Positions 34,401 through 46,400 of a stretch of DNA of 64,000 bases are shown piece by piece. Position 1 is the stretch's first letter. Each line of letters begins with the position of its first letter. Source of the stretch: Liolophura sinensis (lineage: Eukaryota > Mollusca > Polyplacophora > Chitonida > Chitonidae); NCBI RefSeq assembly GCF_032854445.1, contig NC_088295.1, positions 96,033,805 to 96,097,804 of the forward strand, given 5' to 3'. The notes under the pieces were generated by a model. It saw only the letters and a list, made by a program, of their open reading frames with translations. It did no database searches and was not told the origin of the DNA. Made by a program: the position numbers and the translations under genes.

Positions 34401-37400
34401 AGAGCTAGAAACACAGATGTAAGTCTGATAATACACTTCACAGAGCTAGAAATACAGATATAAGTTCAGTCACATGTGTGATCAGTCACAATGGAATGAT
34501 CACTGACTCTGCAGGTGACTGTGTGTCCCGGAGCTATGTACAGACGTTCTACAAGACCTCTAGGATCGCGCTTATCTCCTGCCTAGTTTTAACTTTTAGC
34601 CAGAGCTGTACTGTAAGTGTGGTAATACTAGAAATACAGATGTACATGTAAGTGTGGTAATCCACTTCATAGAGCTAGAAATACAGATGTAAGTTTGGTA
34701 ATAGAGTTCACAGAGCTAGAAATACAGATGTAATTGTGGTAATACACTTCACAGAGCCAGAAATACAGATGGAAGTGTGGTAATACCATTAGATGAGCTG
34801 GAAATTTTTTAAATTTTTTAAATGAAGGTTTATGGCCTTAATTCCGTGTACAAAATTTTGTGAGACAAGTATTAATAATCACATTAATGGAGCTTACTAA
34901 CTCGTTAATAAGAAAAATTTGACCAGATGCATAGGTGTAAGAGATGTAAAATGTTGTCGACATTCTATCTGAAGAAAAAATGTTGCAGGATAAAGAAATG
35001 AAGATGAGGAGATTAAAAGAAGAGATGATGAAGGCGCAAGATGATGAAGAGAAGAAGATACTGCAGGACAAAGAGGAGAAGCTTAGGTAATGTGCGGCTT
35101 ATTCTTTTGCTGGTGTTCTGTGTGCCTGCTTCAGTAATCTACAGGTATGCTGACACTGTGTGTTGGCTGTTAATGAGGGTTTCCCTGCAGTAATCTACAG
35201 GTGTGCTGACACTGTGTGTTGGTTGTTAATGAGGGTTTACCTCCAGTAATCTACATGCATGATGACACTGTGTGTTGGTTGACGTCATCACTTGTTAATG
35301 AGGGTTCGCCTCCAGTAATTTACTGGTGTGGTGAGACACTGTGTGTTGGTTGACGTCATCACTTGTCAATGAGAGTTCGCTTCCAGTAATTTACAGGTGT
35401 GGTGACACTGTGTGTTGGTTGACGTCATCACTTGTTAATGTGGGTTTGCCTCCAGTAATCTACAGGTGTGTTGACCGTGTGTGTTGGTTGACGTCATCAG
35501 TTGTTAATGTGGGTTTGCCTCCAGTAATTTACAGGTGTGGTGACACTGTGTGTTGGTGGACGTCATCACTTGTTAATGAGGGTTTGCCTCCAGTAATTTA
35601 CAGGTGTGGTGACACTGTGTGTTGGTGGACGTCATCACTTGTTAATGAGGGTTTGCCTCCAGTAATCTACAGGTGTGGTGACACACTGTGTGTTGATTGA
35701 CGTCATCACTTGTTAATGAGGGTTTGCCTCCAGTAATCTACAGGTGTGGTGACACTGTGTGTTGGTTGACGTCATCACTTGTTAATGAGGGTTTGCCTCC
35801 AGTAATCTACAGGTGTTGTGACACTGTGTGTTGGTTGACGTCATCACTTGTTAATGAGGGTTTGCGTCCAGTAATATACAGGTGTGGTGACACTGTGTTG
35901 GGTGATGTCATCACTTGTTAATGAGGGTTTGCCTCCAGTAATCTACAGGTGTGGTGACACTGTGTGTTGGTTGACATCATCAGTTGTTAATGAGGGTTTG
36001 CGTCCAGTAATCTACAGGTGTGTTGACACTGTGTGTTGGTTGACATCATCAGTTGTTAATGAGGGTTTGCCTCCAGTAATCTACAGGTGTGGTGACACTG
36101 TGTTGGTTGATATCATCACTTGTTAATGAGGGTTTGCGTCCAGTAACCTACAGATGTGCAGACACTGTGTGTTGGTTGACGTCATCACTTGTTAATGAGG
36201 GTTTGCCTCCAGTAATCTACAGGTGTGGTGACGCTGTGTGTTGGGTGATGTCATCAGTTGTTAATGAGGGTTTGCCTCCAGTAATCTACAGGTGTGCTGA
36301 CGCTGTTGGTTGATGTCATCACTTGTTAATGAGGGTTCGCCTCCAGTAATCTACAGGTGTGGTGACACACTGTGTGTTGGGTGATGTCATCACTTGTTAA
36401 TGAGGGTTTGCCTCCAGTAATCTACAGGTGTGTTGACACTGTGTTGGTGGACGTCATCAGTTGTTAATGTGGGTTTGCCTCCAGTAATGTACAGGTGTGG
36501 TGACACTGTGTTGGTGGACATCATCAGTTGTTAATGAGTGTTTGCCTCCAGTAATCTACAGGTGTGGTGACACTGTGTTGGTGGACGTCATCACTTGTTA
36601 ATGAGGGTTTGCCTCCAGTAATCTACAGGTGTGCTGACACTGTGTGTTGGGTGATGTCATCACTTGTTAATGTGGGTTTGCCTCCAGTAATCTACAGGTG
36701 TGGTGACACTGTGTGTTGGTTGACGTCATCACTTGTTAATGAGGGTTTGCCTCCAGTAATCTACAGGTGTTGTGACACTGTGTGTTGGTTGACGTCATCA
36801 CTTGTTAATGAGGGTTTGCCTCCAGTAATCTACAGGTGTGCTGACGCTGTTGGTTGATGTCATCACTTGTTAATGAGGGTTCGCCTCCAGTAATATACAG
36901 GTGTGGTGACACTGTGTGTTGATTGACGTCATCAGTTGTTAATGAGGGTTTGCCTCCAGTAATCTACAGGTGTGGTGACACTGTGTGTTGGTTGACCTCA
37001 TCACTTGTTAATGAGGGTTTGCCTCCAGTAATCTACAGGTGTGGTGACACTGTGTGTTGGGTGATGTCATCAGTTGTTAATGAGGGTTTGCCTCCAGTAA
37101 TCTACAGGTGTGGTGACACTGTGTTGGTGGACGTCATCACTTGTTAATGAGGGTTTGCCTCCAGTAATCTACAGGTGTGGTGACACTGTGTTGGTGGACG
37201 TCATCACTTGTTAATGAGGGTTTGCCTCCAGTAATCTACAGGTGTGGTGACACTGTGTGTTGGTTGACGTCATCACTTGTTAATGAGGGTTTGCCTCCAG
37301 TAATCTACAGGTGTGGTGACACTGTGTTGGTGGACGTCATCACTTGTTAATGAGGGTTTGCCTCCAGTAATCTACAGGTGTGGTGACACTGTGTTGGTGG

Positions 37401-40400
37401 ACGTCATCACTTGTTAATGAGGGTTTGCCTCCAGTAATCTACAGGTGTGGTGACACTGTGTGTTGGTTGACGTCATCACTTGTTAATGAGGGTTTGCCTC
37501 CAGTAATCTACAGGTGTGGTGACACTGTGTTGGTGGACGTCATCACTTGTTAATGAGGGTTTGCCTCCAGTAATCTACAGGTGTGGTGACACTGTGTTGG
37601 TTGACGTCATCAGTTGTTAATGTGGGTTTGCCTCCAGTAATCTACAGGTGTGTTGACACTGTGTGTTGGTTGACGTCATCACTTGTTAATGAGGGTTCGC
37701 CTCCAGTAATATACAGGTGTGGTGACACTGTGTTGGTTGACGTCATCAGTTGTTAATGAGGGTTTGCCTCCAGTAATCTACAGGTGTGTTGACACTGTGT
37801 GTTGGTTGACGTCATCACTTGTTAATGAGGGTTCGCCTCCAGTAATATACAGGTGTGGTGACACTGTGTGTTGATTGACGTCATCAGTTGTTAATGAGGG
37901 TTTGCCTCCAGTAATCTACAGGTGTGGTGACACTGTGTGTTGGTTGACCTCATCACTTGTTAATGAGGGTTTGCCTCCAGTAATCTACAGGTGTGGTGAC
38001 ACTGTGTGTTGGGTGATGTCATCAGTTGTTAATGAGGGTTTGCCTCCAGTAATCTACAGGTGTGGTGACACTGTGTTGGTGGACGTCATCACTTGTTAAT
38101 GAGGGTTTGCCTCCAGTAATCTACAGGTGTGGTGACACTGTGTTGGTGGACGTCATCACTTGTTAATGAGGGTTTGCCTCCAGTAATCTACAGGTGTGGT
38201 GACACTGTGTGTTGGTTGACGTCATCACTTGTTAATGAGGGTTTGCCTCCAGTAATCTACAGGTGTGGTGACACTGTGTTGGTGGACGTCATCACTTGTT
38301 AATGAGGGTTTGCCTCCAGTAATCTACAGGTGTGGTGACACTGTGTTGGTTGACGTCATCAGTTGTTAATGTGGGTTTGCCTCCAGTAATCTACAGGTGT
38401 GTTGACACTGTGTGTTGGTTGACGTCATCACTTGTTAATGAGGGTTCGCCTCCAGTAATATACAGGTGTGGTGACACTGTGTGTTGGGTGATGTCATCAG
38501 TTGTTAATGTGGGTTTGCCTCCAGTAATATACAGGTGTGGTGACACTGTGTTGGTGGACGTCATCACTTGTTAATGAGGGTTTGCCTCCAGTAATCTACA
38601 GGTGTGGTGACACTGTGTGTTGGTTGACGTCATCACTTGTTAATGAGGGTTTGCCTCCAGTAATCTACAGGTGTGGTGACACTGTGTTGGTGGACGTCAT
38701 CACTTGTTAATGAGGGTTTGCCTCCAGTAATCTACAAGTGTGGTGACACTGTGTTGGTGGACGTCATCAGTTGTTAATGTGGGTTTGCCTCCAGTAATCT
38801 ACAGGTGTGTTGACACTGTGTTGGGTGATGTCATCAGTTGTTAATGAGGGTTTGCCTCCAGTAATCTACAGGTGTGTTGATACTATGTGTTGGTTGACGT
38901 CATCACTTGTTAATGAGGGTTTGCCTCCAGTAATCTACAGGTGTGCTGACACTGTTGGTTGATGTCATCACTTGTTAATGAGGGTTTGACTCCAGTAATC
39001 TACAGGTGTGCCGACACTGTGTGTTGGTTGACGTCATCAGTTGTTAATGAAGGCTTCCCATCACATTTGTCATGCTGTCATGATATGCACACACATAACA
39101 TCTGGCTCTTCATCTGGTGCACATTGCCCGTTCAAGTGTTGAGTGACAGAGACAGAATGTAGGTGTACCTGTGTGAAGCACTAATAGCTCTTCTTACTTG
39201 TCTGTAGAAGGTGTCACATACATGTAAGTCTTATGTGGTTATCAGAACCTGATTAGGAAATTGTGATGTATACAGCTGCTTCAGGCCTACAAGCACCAGT
39301 GTATGTAGATGTAGATTAATATACATGTCCTCTAGAGAAAACTAAAATCTGTGTGATCTAGAATGCAGTTATTTATGAATAGACCTAACATTCAGTGAGT
39401 CATTCCAGACTACATAGACTTACCACTTTCCATGCTAGAATTCCACATTCCGCACCAGTTACCACCTTCCAGACTGGAGTTAACACATTCCAAGCTAGAA
39501 TCACCATATTCCACACCAGAGTTACCACCTTCCACGCTAGAAACCGGCCCGGATAGCACAGTTGGTAGAGCGTCCGCTTCGGGACCGGTAGATCCAGGAT
39601 CAATCCTTGATCGAGTCACACCTAAGACTTTAAAAGAGGAAGTTGTAACTTCCTCGCTTGGCGTTCAGCATGAAGGGGATAGTGCAACGACTGGTTGACC
39701 CGTATCAGTATAATGGCTCGGGCGGGCGGCTTACTTGCCTTCGGTAAGTCGTCTCAGTGAAGCAGCACTAAATAAAAGAGCGGTGGAAATCCGTCCTGCA
39801 ACAAGGAGGCACATTATACGTACATGCACACTAATGATTCCTTCGTCGTCATATGACTGAAAAATTGCTGAGTACGACGTTAAACCCCAAGCACTCACTC
39901 ACTCACTCCACGCTAGAATCACCACTTTCCAGACTAAGTTGCCACTTTTCTGACTAGAGTTGTCATCTTCCAGACTGGAGTTAGCAGTCTGTCAACGAGG
40001 CAGCAGTACACGTAAAGTTTTATAGTGCAATTTGAGAACTTCATCCATGGTATATCAGTAGCCTGGGAATACTGTGCAGAAAAGAGGCGCGGAGTGAAGG
40101 TGTTGTTGTTGTTGTAGATCCATATTTATAACCTTGTACCCGTTATGTCCCTTGTGGTGACATTACTAACCTGTCCCCTGTTTACCTGGGCGGCCTGTGC
40201 GCCCTAACAGGTCCCTAAGGGCTCAGGTGCGGGAGGACACGGATGCCGAGTGTGAGCTCCTCACTCAGGGGAAGTCTGATACACTACAGTCACTGAGAGA
40301 AGAGCTGGAGGCTGAGAAAGTGCAGAAGGAGGCCAGCATCCGGTAAATCTGACCTTTGAAACATAGGACACATGTATTCTTGGTGACCTTCACTCTCATG

Positions 40401-43400
40401 TGCCTTCAGCATGTTGATCAAGTCACAGTGTTATTATTCTCATTGTCTAAACATAAGACAAGTCTTCAGAGGTAAAATATAAATACCAGATGATTGTTAT
40501 TGTAAATTGTTAAAATTTAACTTTCAGCAAAGTGTTTATTCCACTTTCAGGTTACATGTACATTTTTGTTAAGACTAGTTGGTATTTACTAATGTAGAGT
40601 GTGATGTGTGACACCTTCACTATTACTGACATTTGTACGCTTGCCCTCTGAATTAGTACATTGTTTCATCTCTGTTTCTAACCTGACTGTCTTTAGTGCT
40701 TGTATTGTTCCTAGAGACCTTGGTAGAGTAAACACAAAGATGACCATAAGGTACTTGTTCTATGTACACTGTGAAGCTGTTATACGTGTATGTCTGGACT
40801 ATTTAGTCTTTAACCACTTGTTTGATTTGATTGCAGCTGATTTTTAGATGTCATCTTTTTTTGTGATTAGGAAAGAAATGGACACGTCTCTTCAAAAGCT
40901 AAGGGATGAGGTTAACTCCCTCCAGAAAGAAGAAATCTCTCGTCTTAGTGAGGAAAAAAACAAAGCTCTCGCCAAGATTCAGAAACAGGTACTTACATGT
41001 AACTGTGGTCAGTTCACATATATGTGAAGACTAAAATTCTTCTGATGTAGTTGTGAAGTCTCCATTACCATGTACATCAGTTGTGAATTAAGCCAGTCCT
41101 GGGTGAAAATTTGAAGGCAGGGTTTATTCTCATACCTGTGGCACGGACATATGAGCCTGAAAAGAATGCCAGTACGTCTTCATGACAGGATGTAGCCTGT
41201 GGTATGATTTGTATAGGTAGTATGTTTTTATGCCACTGATTTGTCCTGAGATCTGGTGTTTTTTGTGTCACTGATTTGTCTTGAGATGTAGCATGTGTTT
41301 GTTTCATTGATTCGTCTTGAGATGTAGCATGTGTTTGTTTCATTGATTCGTCTTGAGATGTAGCATGTGTTTGTGCCACTGATTCAACCTGAGACCTGGT
41401 GTGTTTTTGTGTTACTGATTCGTCCTGAGATCTAGTGTGTGTTGTGCCACTGATTCGTCTTGAGATGTAGCATGTGTGTGTGCCATTGATTCATCCTGAG
41501 AAGTAGCGTGTGTTTGTGTCATTGATTTGTCCTGAATCTGGTGTGTGTTGTGCCACTGATTCGTCTTGAGATGTAGCATGTGTTTGTGCCATTGATTCAT
41601 CCTGAGAAGTAGCGTGTGTTTGTGTCATTGATTTGTCCTGAATCTGGTGTGTGTTTGTGTCACTGATTCGTCCTGAGATCTAGTGTGTGTTGTGTTACTG
41701 ATTCGTCCTGAGATCTAGTGTGTGTTTTGTGCCATTGATTCATCCTGAGATGTAGCATGTGTTTGTGCCATTGATTTGTCCTGAAATGTAGCATGTGTTT
41801 GTGTCACTGATTCAACCTGAGACCTGGTGTGTTTTTGTGTTACTGATTCGTCCTGAGATCTGGTGTGTGGTTGTGCCATTGATTCGTCCTGAGATGTAGC
41901 GGGGGTTTGTGCCATTGATTTGTCCTGAAATGTAGCATGTGTTTGTGTCACTGATTCAACCTGAGACCTGGTGTGTTTTTGTGTTACTGATTCGTCCTGA
42001 GATGTAGCGGGGGTTTGTGTCACTGATTCAACCTGAGACCTGGTGTGTTTTTGTGTTGCTGATTCGTCCTGAGATCTAGTGTGTGTTGTGCCACTGATTC
42101 GTCTTGAGATGTAGCATGTGTTTGTGCCATTGATTCATCCTGAGAAGTAGCGTGTATTTGTGTCATTGATTTGTCCTGAATCTGGTGTGTTTTTGTGTCA
42201 CTGATTTGTCCTGAAATCTGATGTGTGTTTGTGTCACTGATTTGTCCTGAAATCTGGTGTGTGTTTGTGTCACTGATTTGTCCTGAATCTGGTGTGTTTT
42301 TGTGTCACTGATTTGTCCTGAAATCTGGTGTGTGTTTGTGCCACTGATTCGTCTTGAGATGTAGCATGTGTTTGTGCCATTGATTCATCCTGAGAAGTAG
42401 CGTGTGTTTGTGTCACTGATTGGTCCTGAAATCTGGTGTGTGTTTGTGTCACTGATTTGTCCTGAATCTGGTGTGTTTTTGTGTCACTGATTTGTCCTGA
42501 GACCTGGTGTGTGTTTGTGCCATGGATTCATCCTGAGAAGTAGTGTGTTTTTGTGTCATTGATTTGTCCTGAATCTGGTGTGTGTTTGTGTCACTGATTT
42601 GTCCTGAAATCTGGTGTGTGTTTGTGTCATTGATTTGTCCTGAAATCTGGTGTGTGTTTGTGCCACTGATTCGTCTTGAGATGTAGCATGTGTTTGTGCC
42701 ATTGATTCATCCTGAGAAGTAGCGTGTGTTTGTGTCACTGATTTGTCCTGAAATCTGGCGTGTGTTTGTGTCACTGATTTGTCCTGAATCTGGTGTGTTT
42801 TTGTGTCACTGATTTGTCCTGAGACCTGGTGTGTGTTTGTGCCATGGATTCATCCTGAGAAGTAGTGTGTTTTTGTGTCATTGATTTGTCCTGAATCTGG
42901 TGTGTGTTTGTGTCACTGATTTGTCCTGAAATCTGGTCTGTGTTTGTGTCATTGATTTGTCCTGAAATCTGGTGTGTGTTTGTGCCACTGATTCGTTTTG
43001 AGATGTAGCATGTGTTTGTGCCATTGATTCATCCTGAGAAGTAGCGTGTGTTTGTGTCACTGATTTGTCCTGAATCTGGTGTGTTTTTGTGTCACTGATT
43101 TGTCCTGAGAAGTAGTGTGTTTTTGTGTCATTGATTTGTCCTGAATCTGGTGTGTGTTTGTGTCATGGATTCATCCTGAGAAGTAGTGTGTTTTTGTGTC
43201 ATTGATTTGTCCTGAATCTGGTGTGTGTTTGTGTCACTGATTTGTCCTGAAATCTGGTGTGTGTTTGTGTCATTGATTTGTCCTGAATCTGGTGTGTGTT
43301 TGTGTCACTGATTTGTCCTGAATCTGGTGTGTGTTTGTGTCACTGATTTGTCCTGAAATCTGGTGTGTGTTTGTGTCACTGATTTGTCCTGAGAAGTAGT

Positions 43401-46400
43401 GTGTTTTTGTGTCATTGATTTGTCCTGAATCTGGTGTGTGTTTGTGCCATGGATTCATCCTGAGAAGTAGTGTGTTTTTGTGTCATTGATTTGTCCTGAA
43501 TCTGGTGTGTGTTTGTGTCACTGATTTGTCCTGAATCTGGTGTGTGTTTGTGTCACTGATTTGTTCTGAAATTTGATGTGTGTTTGTGTCATTGATTTGT
43601 CCTGAATCTGGTGTGTGTTTGTGTCACTGATTTGTCCTGAAATCTGGTGTGTGTTTGTGTCACTGATTTGTCCTGAGAAGTAGTGTGTTTTTGTGTCATT
43701 GATTTGTCCTGAATCTGGTGTGTGTTTGTGCCATGGATTCATCCTGAGAAGTAGTGTGTTTTTGTGTCATTGATTTGTCCTGAATCTGGTGTGTGTTTGT
43801 GTCACTGATTTGTCCTGAATCTGGTGTGTGTTTGTGTCACTGATTTGTCCTGAAATCTGATGTGTGTTTGTGTCATTGATTTGTCCTGAAATCTGGTGTG
43901 TGTTTGTGCCACTGATTCGTCTTGAGATGTAGCATGTGTTTGTGCCATTGATTCATCCTGAGAAGTAGCGTGTGTTTGTGTCACTGATTTGTCCTGAATC
44001 TGGTGTGTTTTTGTGTCACTGATTTGTCCTGAGACCTGGTGTGTGTTTGTGCCATGGATTCATCCTGAGAAGTAGTGTGTGTTTGTGTCATTGATTTGTC
44101 CTGAATCTGGTGTGTGTTTGTGTCACTGATTTGTCCTGAAATCTGGTGTGTGTTGTGCCATTGATTTGTCCTGAATCTGGTGTGTGTTGTGCCACTGATT
44201 CGTCTTGAGATGTAGCATGTGTTTGTGCCATTGATTCATCCTGAGAAGTAGTGTGTTTTTGTGTCATTGATTTGTCCTGAATCTGGTGTGTGTTTGTGTC
44301 ACTGATTCGTCTTGAGATGTAGCATGTGTTTGTGCCATTGATTCATCCTGAGAAGTAGTGTGTTTTTGTGTCATTGATTTGTCCTGAATCTGGTGTGTGT
44401 TTGTGTCACTGATTCGTCTTGAGATGTAGCATGTGTTTGTGCCATTGATTCATCCTGAGAAGTAGTGTGTTTTTGTGTCATTGATTTGTCCTGAATCTGG
44501 TGTGTGTTGTGCCACTGATTCGTCTTGAGATGTAGCATGTGTTTGTGCCATTGATTCATCCTGAGAAGTAGTGTGTTTTTGTGTCATTGATTTGTCCTGA
44601 AATCTGGTGTGTGTTTGTGTCACTGATTCGTCTTGAGATGTAGCATGTGTTTGTGCCATTGATTCATCCTGAGAAGTAGTGTGTTTTTGTGTCATTGATT
44701 TGTCCTGAATCTGGTGTGTGTTTGTGTCACTGATTCGTCTTGAGATGTAGCATGTGTTTGTGCCATTGATTCATCCTGAGAAGTAGTGTGTGTTTGTGTC
44801 ACTGATTTGTCCTGAGACCTGGTGTGTGTTTGTTCCATGGATTCATCCTGAGAAGTAGTGTGTTTTTGTGTCATTGATTTGTCCTGAATCTGGTGTGTGG
44901 TTGTGTCACTGATTTGTCCTGAAATCTGGTGTGTGTTTGTGTCATTGATTTGTCCTGAATCTGGTGTGTGTTTGTGTCACTGATTTGTCCTGAAATCTGG
45001 TGTGTGTTTGTGTCACTGATTTGTCCTGAAATCTGGTGTGTGTTTGTGTCATTGATTTGTCCTGAATCTGGTGTGTGTTGTGCCACTGATTCGTCTTGAG
45101 ATGTAGCATGTGTTTGTGCCATTGATTCATCCTGAGAAGTAGTGTGTTTTTGTGTCATTGATTTGTCCTGAATCTGGTCTGTGTTTGTGTCACTGATTTG
45201 TCCTGAAATCTGGTGTGTGTTTGTGTCATTGATTTATCCTGAATCTGGTGTGTGTTTGTGTCACTCATTCGTCCTGAGACCTGGTGTGTGTTTGTGCCAC
45301 TGATTCGTTCTGACATGTAGCATGTGTTTGTGCCATTGATTCATCCTGAGAAGTAGCGTGTGTTTGTGTCATTGATTTGTCCTGAAATCTGGTGTGTGTT
45401 TGTGTCACTGATTTGTCCTGAATCTGGTGTGTTTTTGTGTCACTGATTTGTCCTGAAATCTGGTGTGTTTTTGTGTCACTGATTTGTCCTGAAATCTGGT
45501 GTGTGTTTGTGCCATTGATTCGTCCTGAGATCTAGTGTGTGTTGTGCCATTGATTTGTTCTGATGTGTAGTGTGTGTTTGTGTCACTCATTCATTCTGAA
45601 ATGTAGCGTGTGTTTGTGTCACTGATTCGTCCTGAGATGTGGTCTGTGTTTGTGCCATTGATTCGTCCTGAAATCTAGTATGTGTTGTCCAACTGATTCG
45701 TTCTGAAATCTGGCGTGTGTTTGTGTCACTCATTCATTCTGAAATGTAGCTTGTCTTTGTGTCACTGATTCAGCCTGAGACCTGGTGTGTGTTTGTGTCA
45801 CTGATTCGTCCTGAGATGTAGCATGTGTTTGTGTCACTGATTCAGCCTGAGACCTGGTGTGTGTTTGTGTCACTGATTCGTCCTGAGATGTAGCATGTGT
45901 TTGTGTCACTGATTCGTTCTGAGATCTGGTCTGTGTTTGTGTCACCGATTCAGTCTGAGACCTGGTCTGTGTTTGTGTCACTGATTCATCCTGAGATCTG
46001 GTGTGTGTGTTACTGATTCGTCCTGAGATGCAGTGTTTTTGTGTGACTTCATGTGGAGGAAACTGTAGTGTATGTTTGTATGACTTCATGTGGAGAAAGC
46101 TGTAGTGTGTGTGTGTTTGTGTCTTCAGGTAGAGGGAGCTGTATATGTGTTTGTGTGACTTCGTGTAGAAGAAGCTGTAGTGTGTTTGTGTGACTTCAGG
46201 TAGAGGGAGCTGTATATGTGTTTGTGTGACTTCATGTAGGAGAAGCTGTAGTGTGTTTGTGTGACTTCAGGTAGAGGAAGCTGTAGTGTGTTTGTGATAT
46301 TTCAGGTAGAGGAAGCTGTGTGTGTAGAGAGGAGAAAACTGGAGGAAGAGCACAAAGCAGAGCTGGAGAGTCTGAAGCAGAAGTACAGGATTGAGCAGGA

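Noticed and set aside
34838-35071. 77-codon minus-strand frame, Ser/Ile-rich
   Set aside because: Antisense shadow of CEP164 exon 11.
41077-46089. Many minus-strand frames with THATSQDES / THTRFQDKS repeats
   Set aside because: Translations of the 35-bp array within CEP164 intron 13; no conserved domain or start context.
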